A DNA stretch of 53,418 nucleotides from Bacteroidota bacterium (GTDB taxonomy: Bacteria; Bacteroidota; Ignavibacteria; Ignavibacteriales; Melioribacteraceae): assembly GCA_023381535.1 (NCBI GenBank), contig JAMCSN010000011.1:1-53418 (forward strand), read 5' to 3'. The translations under genes and the position numbers were made by a program. A model generated the notes under the pieces. It worked only from the letters and a program-made list of their open reading frames with translations, was not told the DNA's origin and did not search any database. This document shows, piece by piece, positions 1-8,699 of this stretch; within the stretch, counting starts at the first letter, position 1; every line of letters begins with the position of its first letter.

Positions 1-212
1 TCGGAGCGGGAGGAAGAGATTAAAAATTTTGTTGTATTTGCCTTTTATACCGGTATGAGGTTAGATGAAATTATAAATCTGCGTTGGAAAAATGTTGATT
101 TGGAAAAACGAGTAATTACTGTAGGCGATGAAAATTTTACAACTAAGGGAAGGAATTAAAGATATATTCCGATTTGTGAAGAGGCCCTCGAAGCTTTGCT
201 TCGAATGAAGAA

Positions 213-232
213 TCCGCCAAACATACGGCGGA
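213..232. repeat. Short palindrome inserted in the integrase frame
   Basis: TCCGCC (213-218) and GGCGGA (227-232) form a 6-bp stem around an 8-nt loop. It lies in a non-conserved stretch of the integrase where related proteins are shorter, and keeps the frame. I read it as an inserted mini-repeat; copies elsewhere in the genome cannot be seen from this window. Confidence 0.5.
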
Positions 233-302
233 CAAGTGCAGAACGTAAAATTGAGGATGAAAAAACTAATAATAATATCAAGATTCGATTCGTCAAGTTG
301 GT

Positions 303-335
303 AGGAGATACTTCGCTTTCGCTCAGTATGACAAA
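303..335. repeat. Second in-frame mini-repeat insert in the integrase
   Basis: The segment containing CTTCGCTTTCGCTCAGTATG encodes the low-complexity SLSLSMT between the two halves of the integrase catalytic domain. Its core resembles the dispersed GAGCGAAGCGAAG-type repeats common in Bacteroidota-like genomes. It keeps the frame. Identification as a dispersed repeat comes from memory of such sequences, not from a second copy here. Confidence 0.4.
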
Positions 336-677
336 CCGATATGTGTTCTGTAAGAAAGATGGTTCGAAGTATTGCGGAAATTATGTTTCAAGAAAATTTA
401 AGAATGCTTGTATTGCTGCGGGTATAGAAAATGAAATTCATTTTCATTCGTTAAGACATTCATTTGCTTCTACTCTAGTTCAGAAAGGTGTTCCACTGTA
501 TACTATCAAAGAATTATTGGGACATTCTTCGATATCAACAACTGAGATTTATTCGCATTTGAATATGGAGACGTTGAGAGAAGCAATTGGGAAGCTCGAT
601 ACTGGATGCAAGATTCTTGATGCTGGAGAAAAGCAAAAGAAAGAACTCAAAATCTTTAGAATAAATTCGGCGGGGAA

Positions 678-3023
678 ATGATAATGCAACTCATTGAGCT
701 CGCAAAAGTTTATAGAAATGTTTTTGGATTTAATGTTCTACCTATTGAAGGAAAGAGGCCAACAATTCCTTGGGAGAATTGGCAATTGATTGAACAAAGT
801 AAAAATGATGTTATTAACCTTGGATGGAATTCTGCGATAACTGGTATTGGCGGAATATGTGGAATAAATGATTTGAGAAATATTGATTTCGATAAGGTTT
901 CTGATTTTGCAATTGTAGAACTGATTTGCAAAAGACTTGGACTTGGTGAAAAATATATGTGGATAGTGAAAAGTGGAAGCGGTGTTGGTTATCATATTTG
1001 GATTAAAGCTAGTGAAAGTGAGCAATTGCATAAAAGATTGAACGGTCCTAAAAGTGTTTATCGGCTGTATCTGAAAGATGAGGGATTATGTGATCATATT
1101 GAATTGAGATGGAACCAATCTCAAACAGTACTTCCTGACTCAAAACATGAAAGCGGTAATCGGTACTCGTTTTTATATGACGAGCCGAAAGAACCACCAT
1201 CAGGAATAGATGCTGAAATACTTCTTGAATGTTTAGATGAATATTGTGATTTGCAAAAGGAAAAGGAAATTCTTGAAATAGGAAAACGAACATTTGAACC
1301 GGCTAGTTTTGACAAAGAGAAATTGGAAAGTGCAATTGAGTTTTTAGAAAGTAATCTTCCCTCAAATTGTTATGAGGAATGGTATCGAATCGGTTTTGGT
1401 TTAGTAACGATTGGCGAAGAAGGGAGAAGGTATTTTTTGAAGATGAGTCTTGGTAATCAACACTATAACGATTCGGAATTTGAGATAAACAAAAAGTTTG
1501 ATTCACTACAAAAAGATTATGACGGCAAAATTACTCTTGGAACAATTTATCATATTGCAGAAAAGTTTGGCTGGCAAAAACCGTTTGTGAAGTTCTGGTA
1601 TATCGAGAACGATAAAACGAAAATATCAAAACAGAACTTTAAAAGATTTCTTGAAGAGAACGGTTTCTGTAAGCTTCAGCTCGAGCGCGGTTACATTCTA
1701 TTGAAGGTAAGTAAAAATATCGTTCGTGAAGTAGAGATATTCAACATCAAAGATTTTGTAATTGATTATCTGAAACGATTGGATGATGTTTATTTCCAGG
1801 AAACGCCGCGCATAAAAGTAATTGATGCTGTTATCAAAGGAGCTCCTCAACATTTTGTACAAACATTTCTTGAGTTTCTTGAAACGAGAGAATTAGAATT
1901 TTTACGAGACTCGAAAGAGAAAGGATTTCTCTTTTTCTCGAATTGCTTTGTTGAAATAACATCAAATAAAATTTCTGACAAAAAATATGAAGAGCTGGAA
2001 GGTTTTATTTGGGACAAGCAAGTAATTAACAAACGATTGATACTTGACAAAAGAAAATCCCGTCTCACATTAAGTGAGCCGAGGCAAGCTGAGTTTGAAA
2101 GATTTACCAAAAACATTTGTAAGAATGATGAGCAAAGAATATTATCTCTGCGGAGTGCAATCGGATATCTACTTCACAACTACAAAGACTCAACAAATGC
2201 TAAAGCCGTAATTTTTCTTGATGAGAAATTGAGTGACGGCGCTTACGGAAGAAGCGGCAAAGGTTTAGTTGCTCAAGCAATTGGAAAACTTAGAAAGACA
2301 ATTCGTCTCGATGGTAGGAATTTCAATTTCTCGAAGAGTTTCAGTTTTCAATCAGTTACACTCGATACAGCGATAATTGAGTTTAACGACGTAACAAAGA
2401 AATTCAACTTCGATAAGCTGTTTTCCATCATTACAGATGATATTACCGTCGAGAAGAAAAACCAGAACGAAATAATTATTCCTTTTCATCAATCGCCAAA
2501 GATTATCATTTCAACAAACTACACGATTGAAGGATCCGACGATTCAGCTTTGGACAGACAATTTGTTGTTGAGTTCTCTGACCATTACAATAAAGCACAT
2601 AGACCGATTGATGAATTTGGTCACAGATTTTTTGATGAATGGAGTAATGACGAATGGAATAGTTTTATCAATTATATGATCGGCTGCCTTCAGCTTTATT
2701 TAAGTAAAGGACTTATCCAGTGTAATCATGTTAATCTTGAAAAGAAAAAGATGATTGACTCAACATGCGAGGAGTTTGTTGAATTTTTCGCTGAAATAAA
2801 AATCGGGAAAGAGTTTTTGAAGAAAGAACTTTTTGAGAATTTCAAAAAGGTGTATGAAGAATACTCAGAAATGCAGTTAGTAAGATTTACCAGGTGGTTG
2901 AAGGAAGCCGCTAAGATCAAGGGAATTAAAATAGTGGAAAGAAAATCCGGTATAGAAAGGTACATCAGATTAGGTGAGGCGGAAAAAGTGGACGAGATGG
3001 ACGCGACTTTTTTCAATCCATAG
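678..3023 (+). CDS. Primase-polymerase / SF3-type helicase of a mobile element
   Basis: A 781-aa replication protein. Residues 1-190 look like an archaeo-eukaryotic primase-polymerase domain, with the metal-binding NIDFD (D70, D72), SGSGVGYHIW (99-108) and a late HIELR...LPDSKHESGNRY block. Residues 206-300 fit a PriCT-type primase C-terminal domain (EEWYRIGFGL, LGTIYHIAEKFGW). The C-terminal half has a Walker A-like GRSGKG (524-529) followed by IEFNDV and KIIISTNY, as in D5/SF3 helicases of phages and integrative elements. It overlaps the 3' end of the integrase by 4 nt (678-681), so the two were one transcription unit. Its likely role is replication initiation of the excised element. The frame is intact although the integrase is broken. 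Confidence 0.85.
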   Translation: MIMQLIELAKVYRNVFGFNVLPIEGKRPTIPWENWQLIEQSKNDVINLGWNSAITGIGGICGINDLRNIDFDKVSDFAIVELICKRLGLGEKYMWIVKSGSGVGYHIWIKASESEQLHKRLNGPKSVYRLYLKDEGLCDHIELRWNQSQTVLPDSKHESGNRYSFLYDEPKEPPSGIDAEILLECLDEYCDLQKEKEILEIGKRTFEPASFDKEKLESAIEFLESNLPSNCYEEWYRIGFGLVTIGEEGRRYFLKMSLGNQHYNDSEFEINKKFDSLQKDYDGKITLGTIYHIAEKFGWQKPFVKFWYIENDKTKISKQNFKRFLEENGFCKLQLERGYILLKVSKNIVREVEIFNIKDFVIDYLKRLDDVYFQETPRIKVIDAVIKGAPQHFVQTFLEFLETRELEFLRDSKEKGFLFFSNCFVEITSNKISDKKYEELEGFIWDKQVINKRLILDKRKSRLTLSEPRQAEFERFTKNICKNDEQRILSLRSAIGYLLHNYKDSTNAKAVIFLDEKLSDGAYGRSGKGLVAQAIGKLRKTIRLDGRNFNFSKSFSFQSVTLDTAIIEFNDVTKKFNFDKLFSIITDDITVEKKNQNEIIIPFHQSPKIIISTNYTIEGSDDSALDRQFVVEFSDHYNKAHRPIDEFGHRFFDEWSNDEWNSFINYMIGCLQLYLSKGLIQCNHVNLEKKKMIDSTCEEFVEFFAEIKIGKEFLKKELFENFKKVYEEYSEMQLVRFTRWLKEAAKIKGIKIVERKSGIERYIRLGEAEKVDEMDATFFNP

Positions 3024-3126
3024 AGCGAAACAAAATAAATGTCGTCCAACTCGTCCAAGATAATGAGATGTTGATAAAACAAGCACTAATACCAATAATA
3101 TTGTATAAGACCATTGGAGATGAAAA

Positions 3127-3339
3127 ATGAAACTTACTCCTCTGAAAGCGATCAAAAAACATTGCTTGGAATGTTCCGGGTACGAAAAGAAGCAAGTCCG
3201 AGACTGTGTAATAAAAGATTGTGTTCTTTATCTGTATAGGCAAGGAACTAATCCAAACAGGAAAGGAAGTACATTAAGTAAAAATGCCGCTTCAACAACG
3301 GGTTTTGAAAAAAGCAGTAGTTATGTATCTACTGGATGA
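3127..3339 (+). CDS. Small Cys4 zinc-binding-like protein of the mobile element
   Basis: A 70-aa protein with C13-x2-C16 and C27-x4-C32 in the pattern HCLECSG...VRDCVIKDCVLYLYRQGTNPNRKG. This arrangement (ECxG, VxxC, CxLYxYRxGxNP) recurs in small proteins of phages and integrative elements and suggests a zinc knuckle. The last 20 residues are Ser/Thr-rich and unconserved-looking. It follows the primase gene by about 100 bp on the same strand and is the last + gene of the element. Its function is unknown; nucleic-acid binding is a guess from the fold. Confidence 0.65.
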   Translation: MKLTPLKAIKKHCLECSGYEKKQVRDCVIKDCVLYLYRQGTNPNRKGSTLSKNAASTTGFEKSSSYVSTG

Positions 3340-3410
3340 GTTTGTTCTAAAAGTGAATATTGAAAGGGAATTTTTTTGAAAGAAAACAAAAATAGAGCAT
3401 ACTCAGAGGA

Positions 3411-3460
3411 AGGTTATAATTAAGAGCAGCAGAATACAATCAAGCGAAGGGATGAAAAAT
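3411..3460 (-). promoter_or_regulatory. Partial copy 14 of the repeated promoter element
   Basis: On the minus strand this has CATCCCTTCG, then TGATTGTATTC, then TAACCT exactly 28 nt after the TTCG, matching the proximal half of the family. The distal arm and loop are missing. No minus-strand gene follows; transcription would run antisense into the Cys4 gene. It may be a stump left when the mobile element replaced the gene it once served. Confidence 0.55.
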
Positions 3461-3508
3461 AGATTAGTACTGTTATTTCTTTTTATAGTTGAATCTCCCG
3501 GGCTAACA

Positions 3509-5047
3509 TCATTTAATCGAGAAAGTATAGATTTCTCCGTCCTTAAGATGCGCAATTTCCACCATATTGATATTTTTTTGCAGTTCATCAATTGTAAAAA
3601 GGAAGCTTCGATTACTTTTATCAAACCAGATAAGACATACATTTTCCCCAACCACCCAACTCTCCTTTTGGTTTGGATAAATATCAAAATGTTGAGGAGA
3701 GTTGTAAAATGTTTTTGCGGGACTACGTTTGATATTTAAATTTGTCAGAAGATATACTGCATCCGGTTCATTACTATATAATGAATAATTTCTTCCCAAT
3801 GTCTTATGCTGGTTAAGATATTCAATAGTTTCGCTTTCCCTCCATGAATCACTGCTGTATCCCAATCCGGATAACTCGACGTACTCTTCAATAATATGTA
3901 TTGTGTCTTTGACGGGGTAACTTATAAACAATGCTATGCCAATGAAGAAAAGAACGGTCACAAATTTCAGATGTAAAAACTTTGTTATCCAACTGTGAAT
4001 TTTATCGAAGATAAAAAACAAAATGAAAACTATCGGGATAAAAATCGGAGAAAGCAATCTATCGGATATCTGGTCATATGCTGTTGTGGTTGATGAAATA
4101 ACAATGACCCCGGTATAGAATAATACAAAGAGCAAACTTGGACCGATTAATTTTATTGCATTTTTGTTCGAAGATTTTGCCGCATCTAATCCGAAGAGAA
4201 AACAGATCGCTACTATTAATAAAATAGAAATAAAATAGATCCATTTTGAATTCAACGGCAAAAACCAGGGAAGAACAGTGTTGTAGAAAAAATTAAGATT
4301 CTCAAATAGAGTATATGAAGATGCAGCTCTTTGTCCAACAAGAGTGCCTGAAAGAATATAATTTCTGATAACCCACATCGTGATAGGTAAAACAGTGATA
4401 AGCAAGAAGATAAGCGAATGCCAAAACTTTTCTTTATTATTATTCCTCGACCAAAGAAGGATGCATATAATACCAGTTAAAATGATTATGACACCGGTGT
4501 AACGGGTAACACATGCCAAGGCTGCCGAAATTGAGAAAAGGAAAAGAGAAATAAAGTCATGCTTTGATATATATGATTCAAAATAATATAGAAATAGAAG
4601 CACAAGAAATATAAATAGCGGTTCTGATAATGCCATCAACGAAGCTTGAACAAGTGCAAATGAAATCAGAATCGAGATAGTTCCTAAAAATACCAGCGCA
4701 AATGAATTCAAGTACTTTAACAATAATAATCCGGATAGGTAAACTATCAAGCCGAAAAGAAGAGCATTAACATAACCCGCCGATATTAACGGATCTATGA
4801 ATAAAATTTTTTTTATTATAGCCAACATGATTGGATAAAGAGGCGGCTGGACAATTAAATGTAATCCATTATAGGTGAGGAGACCATGACCGTCCGCTAA
4901 ATTTCTTGCGGCAGATATATAAGCAGCGGAGTCCGGCGTTGTACCGGCACCGTGAAGGTTGGTAATAAGTAAGATAATACTTGCCCCGATGCATCCTAAT
5001 ATTCCAAGCGAAATTTGTTTAAATATGTTTTTATATTTTAATAGCAT
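3509..5047 (-). CDS. ArnT/GT39-like integral membrane glycosyltransferase
   Basis: A 512-aa protein with about a dozen hydrophobic helices (first at 12-30). The first extracytoplasmic loop carries GTTPDSAAYISAARNLADGHG; D39 sits where GT39/GT83-type (ArnT, Pmt-like) enzymes hold their catalytic Asp. A further loop has VQPPLYPIML, also typical. After about residue 395 comes a soluble C-terminal part. The family moves a sugar from a polyprenyl-phosphate donor to an acceptor on the outer face of the inner membrane. It lies about 230 bp downstream of the epimerase, GtrA and UbiA genes, which could make and flip such a donor. Donor and acceptor are unknown. Confidence 0.8.
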   Translation of the reverse strand: MLLKYKNIFKQISLGILGCIGASIILLITNLHGAGTTPDSAAYISAARNLADGHGLLTYNGLHLIVQPPLYPIMLAIIKKILFIDPLISAGYVNALLFGLIVYLSGLLLLKYLNSFALVFLGTISILISFALVQASLMALSEPLFIFLVLLFLYYFESYISKHDFISLFLFSISAALACVTRYTGVIIILTGIICILLWSRNNNKEKFWHSLIFLLITVLPITMWVIRNYILSGTLVGQRAASSYTLFENLNFFYNTVLPWFLPLNSKWIYFISILLIVAICFLFGLDAAKSSNKNAIKLIGPSLLFVLFYTGVIVISSTTTAYDQISDRLLSPIFIPIVFILFFIFDKIHSWITKFLHLKFVTVLFFIGIALFISYPVKDTIHIIEEYVELSGLGYSSDSWRESETIEYLNQHKTLGRNYSLYSNEPDAVYLLTNLNIKRSPAKTFYNSPQHFDIYPNQKESWVVGENVCLIWFDKSNRSFLFTIDELQKNINMVEIAHLKDGEIYTFSIK

Positions 5048-5158
5048 TACAAAATGAATCGATATTTAACCAGCTTGTTTTTCTACTTATCAAAGGAATA
5101 TGATTGATAGTCTTTTCTTGTATCATCATTCTCATTTTATTCTTTTATAATTGTAGTC

Positions 5159-5174
5159 GATGAACATGTTCATC
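5159..5174. promoter_or_regulatory. Perfect 16-bp palindrome, possible operator
   Basis: GATGAACATGTTCATC is a perfect palindrome in the 231-bp gap between the epimerase stop and the glycosyltransferase start, about 110 bp upstream of the latter. The size and symmetry suit a dimeric repressor. No regulator gene is adjacent. Confidence 0.35.
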
Positions 5175-5278
5175 AATATTATTATTTCTTACTTATAACT
5201 ATTCATAAATTTATTTTACTTGAATTGTCACATTCATTCTAGAACTAAAACAAAAACGGTCGTCTAATTATCAAGCAG

Positions 5279-6316
5279 TTAAAAAAACACCTTAGCAAAT
5301 TTTAGTATTCCTTGTTTCCATGGAACTCGATGGTTGACACCAGTAAGGTCCTTAAATGATTCTAAATTCTCTAAATACCATTTATAATTCCTTAGCAGAG
5401 CATCTTTATTCGAATATTTAGGTTTGTAGTTAAGAAGTTTTTCCGCTTTCTCTATAGACACAAAAGAATCTCTTGAGGCAGTTTCGTAGACCCACTTATA
5501 CAAAGGCGAAAGTTTTAATTTTTCCAAAAACCTCAATGTCCATATAATTGGTTTTTCAGGTAATCCAATTATTTTTTTCCCATGTCCTGCATAATCAAGC
5601 ACGGATTGGTAATCTTCTTTCATTGTGGTGAAATCCTTAGCCCCAATATTGAAAGTATCATTTACTACTCTTTCATCTAATATCATACACTTAAAGATCG
5701 CGTCACAAAGATCTTCTACATCCAACAACTGATACCGGTTGTTTCCTTTACCAATCATTGGGAAATTATGACCCGTCTGCGCCCAGTCATATAATAAAGC
5801 AAATACACCAAGTCTTTCAGGCCCTATAAATGATTTTGGTCTAAGGATCGGGACACACATTCCGGCTCTTCGAAATTCTTCACAAACTCTTTCAGCTTCT
5901 ATTTTTGCTTGCCCGTACGGACCGACGCCGTCAAGTTTATCAGTCTCGAATATAGGATGATGATCTGGAATTCCATATACAGCTGTAGAAGATATGTGGA
6001 CAAATCGACTTACGTTTTTCTCTTTGGATGCATGCAACAATAATCTCGTCCCATCAATCTCGGTCGAAAAGATTTCCTCTTTTGAATAAAGGGGCAACGC
6101 TGCCGCTGTATGCACAACAATATCAATTCCATTCAAAGCCTTTTCTACATCTCTACTTATCCGAATGTCTCCAATAACAATTTCAACCTTCTCTTTCACA
6201 TCCGGATAATCAAAATCTTGTATATCAATAATTCTGGTATCATAATTTTTTTTAAGCAAATAACGGACAATATTGATCCCGAGAAATCCTGAACCTCCGG
6301 TAATTAATACTTTCAT
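5279..6316 (-). CDS. NAD-dependent epimerase/dehydratase (extended SDR)
   Basis: A 345-aa extended short-chain dehydrogenase. The nucleotide-binding GGSGFLG lies at residues 7-13, followed by the acidic end of beta-2 (IIDIQD), GD at 49-50 and HTAA at 69-72. The catalytic pair is Y134-x3-K138 (GPYGQAKIE) with ISSTAVYG just before it. Length and motifs fit sugar-nucleotide epimerases/dehydratases or 3-beta-HSD-like SDRs; substrate cannot be told. Its ATG overlaps the GtrA stop as ATGA (6313-6316), which implies translational coupling. With a DPPR-synthase-like gene upstream, oxidation or epimerisation of a lipid-linked or nucleotide pentose is plausible. Confidence 0.85.
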   Translation of the reverse strand: MKVLITGGSGFLGINIVRYLLKKNYDTRIIDIQDFDYPDVKEKVEIVIGDIRISRDVEKALNGIDIVVHTAAALPLYSKEEIFSTEIDGTRLLLHASKEKNVSRFVHISSTAVYGIPDHHPIFETDKLDGVGPYGQAKIEAERVCEEFRRAGMCVPILRPKSFIGPERLGVFALLYDWAQTGHNFPMIGKGNNRYQLLDVEDLCDAIFKCMILDERVVNDTFNIGAKDFTTMKEDYQSVLDYAGHGKKIIGLPEKPIIWTLRFLEKLKLSPLYKWVYETASRDSFVSIEKAEKLLNYKPKYSNKDALLRNYKWYLENLESFKDLTGVNHRVPWKQGILKFAKVFF

Positions 6317-6714
6317 TCTCCATCACCTCTTTGAAAAACGAATTTCTTGTCAAGCTGGTACTTAATAAAATAGCCAATCGTTAATCCAATAATCGCTCCG
6401 ATATATTTTGCGTTTTCAATCTTAAATAAATAATGAAACCCCAATTCAAATCCCCAAAATATTCCTGTTGTTAGAATTCCCATGATAGAATATAGAGTGA
6501 ATTTGAATAGATCTTCTATTTTTGATTTTGTCTTGTAGTAAAAGATAAAATGTTTATCCAAAAGATATTTAGTAAAAAGACCTGTTCCCGTTCCCAAAAT
6601 AAGAGCATAAAAAATATTTGTGCTATTGAAAATGGAAAAAAAGATTCTTTGCGTAATCAAATTCACAAAAATTGAAAACGCGGCAAATAACCCGTAGCGA
6701 AAAGCTATCGCCAT
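6313..6714 (-). CDS. GtrA-family small membrane protein (putative lipid-sugar flippase)
   Basis: About 133 aa with four predicted membrane helices and the GtrA pattern ([37 protein letters not shown], a second [10 protein letters not shown] near the end). GtrA-like proteins are thought to help polyprenyl-phosphate sugars cross the inner membrane. I place the start at 6714 (MAIAFRYG) because the family normally begins just before this helix; an ATG at 6747 would add 11 residues. It overlaps the UbiA gene by 10 nt and the epimerase by 4 nt, so the three are tightly coupled. Confidence 0.8.
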   Translation of the reverse strand: MAIAFRYGLFAAFSIFVNLITQRIFFSIFNSTNIFYALILGTGTGLFTKYLLDKHFIFYYKTKSKIEDLFKFTLYSIMGILTTGIFWGFELGFHYLFKIENAKYIGAIIGLTIGYFIKYQLDKKFVFQRGDGE

Positions 6715-7601
6715 AATTTTACCAACCAATAAAAGGACACAAGCCAAGCAACTATGGTGAGTTGCAAAAATCGATCACTCCAAAGAACTTCCGTTGGATC
6801 GCCGCTTTTCTTATGGACAAACACAATTTGAAGGTACCTTAAGAATCCAATCAGAACGAACAACGTAGTAAAGTAAAGTTTATTTGTACCAAATTTATGT
6901 TGTATTTCTATTGAAAGCGTGTACTGAATGTATGACATCGTAATTATTCCTACTACAAGAACCAACGATGAATTAATAAACTCAAGATTGTATGCATCAA
7001 TGTTCTTCCTTGTCTTCATTCCATCTTGTGCGAGGACTACATCGTCTCTTCTTTTGGCGATTGCTAAAAACATTGACAAAAGAAAGGTTATGATTATAAT
7101 CCACATTGTAATATCGACCGATATAGCAACTCCTCCAGCCACGACTCTCATAACAAACCCAATGGATATTATTACTACATCGATAATTGGGATATGTTTA
7201 AGTTTAATTGAATATGCAAGATTTAATAGGAAGTAAAGACAGATGATCAAGCAAACTTTTTCCGATATACTAAATGAAATCAATGAAGAAAGTAAAAAAA
7301 GAAGTATTGATAATGAATAAGCAAGATTTTTGCTAACTAGCCCACTGGCTAACGGCCTATGCTTTTTAACCGGGTGTGCTATATCTTCTTCGATATCGAA
7401 AATATCGTTCAAGACATATACTGAACTTGATGCGATGCAAAATGCTATAAATACACTGATAACTGTCAAGATTTTTGAAGAATTGCTAAACTGAAATGAA
7501 AAAAATATCGGAGCAAATACAAGACTATTTTTTATATACTGTTTCGGCCTCATTAAAAGGAGAATATTTTTTAATAAAACTGAAATATTATGAATTCTCA
7601 T
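6705..7601 (-). CDS. UbiA-family prenyltransferase, DPPR-synthase-like
   Basis: An integral membrane protein of the UbiA superfamily. LMRPKQYIKNSLVFAPIFF near the N-terminus and YVLNDIFDIEEDIAHPVKKHRPLASG (the Mg/diphosphate NDxxDxxxD motif) are the hallmark of decaprenyl-phosphate phosphoribosyltransferases rather than quinone or heme enzymes. A second loop has KRRDDVVL. The family attaches 5-phosphoribosyl from PRPP to polyprenyl phosphate, the first step towards polyprenyl-phospho-arabinose or ribose. I start at 7601 (MRIHNIS); an ATG at 7625 is also in frame. It heads the operon that continues with GtrA, epimerase and glycosyltransferase. Confidence 0.8.
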   Translation of the reverse strand: MRIHNISVLLKNILLLMRPKQYIKNSLVFAPIFFSFQFSNSSKILTVISVFIAFCIASSSVYVLNDIFDIEEDIAHPVKKHRPLASGLVSKNLAYSLSILLFLLSSLISFSISEKVCLIICLYFLLNLAYSIKLKHIPIIDVVIISIGFVMRVVAGGVAISVDITMWIIIITFLLSMFLAIAKRRDDVVLAQDGMKTRKNIDAYNLEFINSSLVLVVGIITMSYIQYTLSIEIQHKFGTNKLYFTTLFVLIGFLRYLQIVFVHKKSGDPTEVLWSDRFLQLTIVAWLVSFYWLVKLWR

Positions 7602-7710
7602 ATAGTACTCAGTTGTGCTAATCACTATTTAATCCACAAACCCGCTTTCTTTTTGAATTTATCCCCGTCGATTGCAAGGTATTGAAGTATGTTATTCCAA
7701 TCTGATCAAT

Positions 7711-7947
7711 TTATTTTGCGCTTTTATTAAGATAATTCTTTTTTCCAGTGATAAATATGACCCCTCCGATTACCATAACTCCTATTCCTATGAAGGGAGA
7801 CCAATTTGTTGTGCCTTCATGATCCTTTGTTATTTGAATACTACCGATATCCAGCAATTTTTCTTTTGGTGCAAGATCTAATCCCGTATAAAGAGCAAAG
7901 AGAAAACCCATTATCAGAATGATGAGACCTATTGTTTTTACGATCAT
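7711..7947 (-). CDS. Two-helix membrane protein, unknown
   Basis: A 78-aa protein with hydrophobic helices at about 3-20 and 50-68 separated by a polar stretch (APKEKLLDIGSIQITKDHEGTTNWSP). I chose the ATG at 7947 because GGAAGG sits 8 nt upstream; a longer frame opens at 7983. It resembles short DUF3185-like inner-membrane proteins found with stress genes, but I cannot assign it firmly. It is the first of several small membrane proteins in the minus-strand block. Confidence 0.6.
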   Translation of the reverse strand: MIVKTIGLIILIMGFLFALYTGLDLAPKEKLLDIGSIQITKDHEGTTNWSPFIGIGVMVIGGVIFITGKKNYLNKSAK

Positions 7948-8133
7948 GACTTTGATCCTTCCTTGATAGTTATATGAGAACATTCAGATTGTACTCTTAC
8001 TTCATTAATTTATGAGAGTGATTTTCTTTTGAATTTTTCCTTCAATGTATTAGCTAACATTTCTCATCATTCTCCAGATATTTTGCTAACGCGCTTCAAC
8101 TAATATCTTAGAGAACCATTAACACTCTATGTA

Positions 8134-8352
8134 TTAGATAAATTTTATCTTTAATTTCTTCTCGGCTTCGTCTGCTTGAGCATCAGGTACCAAGAGTTGC
8201 ACTCCTTCCACCTGACTCAACAAAGGCAAAGATACACCGCCTCCTTCTTTAAGTAGGTTTGCTCTAATTCCAGAATCTCTAAGATATTTTTTTGCTACAG
8301 TTGCATAGAACTCATTTTCAAATATTCCGATTACTACTTTCTGATCATTCAT
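8134..8352 (-). CDS. DUF2007-like putative signal-transducing protein
   Basis: A 72-aa soluble protein. The pattern VIGIFENEFYATVAKKYLRDSGI followed by LLVPDAQADEAEKKL matches the DUF2007 family, which has a small ferredoxin/GlnB-like alpha-beta fold (strand, helix holding an AxxxxxLxxxGI motif, strand LxVP, helix). Family proteins are annotated as putative signal transducers; the ligand is unknown. It stands alone between two small membrane-protein genes. Confidence 0.7.
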   Translation of the reverse strand: MNDQKVVIGIFENEFYATVAKKYLRDSGIRANLLKEGGGVSLPLLSQVEGVQLLVPDAQADEAEKKLKIKFI

Positions 8353-8485
8353 AATTATTTAAATATGACGTAAAATAATATGTTGGTAGAGAATTTCAGG
8401 TCTTCTACGAATTTGGTTTTCGTTTTATCCTCATTTATCGGAGTTGAATATGAATAAGTGATATTATTCAACTAAATAATTTTTT

Positions 8486-8608
8486 TTAAGGATTTCTCTT
8501 AAACTCTTTAACTACATCTCTCAATTCGGGATAAAGTATTATCGTGCAAACAATTATTACAATAGTTAAGAATCCCAAAACAATTAATACAAATGTTGAA
8601 AAATCCAT
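8486..8608 (-). CDS. 40-aa single-helix membrane protein (paralogue of 16958-17083)
   Basis: Starts with ATG at 8608 and ends with TAA at 8486. The product has one membrane helix at about residues 5-25, then the charged tail YPELRDVVKEFKRNP. A second gene at 16958-17083 encodes the same plan (hydrophobic helix, LPELKKMVKGFRK), so two divergent copies with the same spacing support it as real. A weak 8-bp inverted repeat (8443-8450/8465-8472) just downstream may end the transcript. No function is known; the amphipathic basic tail suggests a small membrane-associated regulator. Confidence 0.6.
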   Translation of the reverse strand: MDFSTFVLIVLGFLTIVIIVCTIILYPELRDVVKEFKRNP

Positions 8609-8699
8609 TCCATACTCTCGTCTTCTAATTAGCTATGCATTCTAAAATCATCGACTGTTTAATCAGTTGCTTTTTCCAAGTTGATTTGTTTAAATACAC

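Larger units (their letters stand above)
1..681 (+). pseudogene. Tyrosine recombinase (integrase), 5'-truncated, internal stop
   Basis: Frame 1 is open from the window edge to a TAA at 157-159 and then stays open in the same frame to 681, so one gene is interrupted by a nonsense codon. Before the stop are the first catalytic Arg (TGMRLDE, codon 58-60) and the Lys of the beta-hairpin (TTKGR, 145-147). After it come HSLRH (H at 445), LLGH and the nucleophile Tyr in EIYSH (550-552). This is the full tyrosine-recombinase catalytic set. The usual text would read KGR-x-RYIP across the stop. Two short palindromic repeats lengthen the segment between the Lys and HxxR motifs. A TTG at 196 could restart translation, but only of a catalytic fragment lacking the first Arg. 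It probably mobilised the element that includes the next two genes; it is likely inactive now. The 5' end lies outside the window. Confidence 0.85.
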
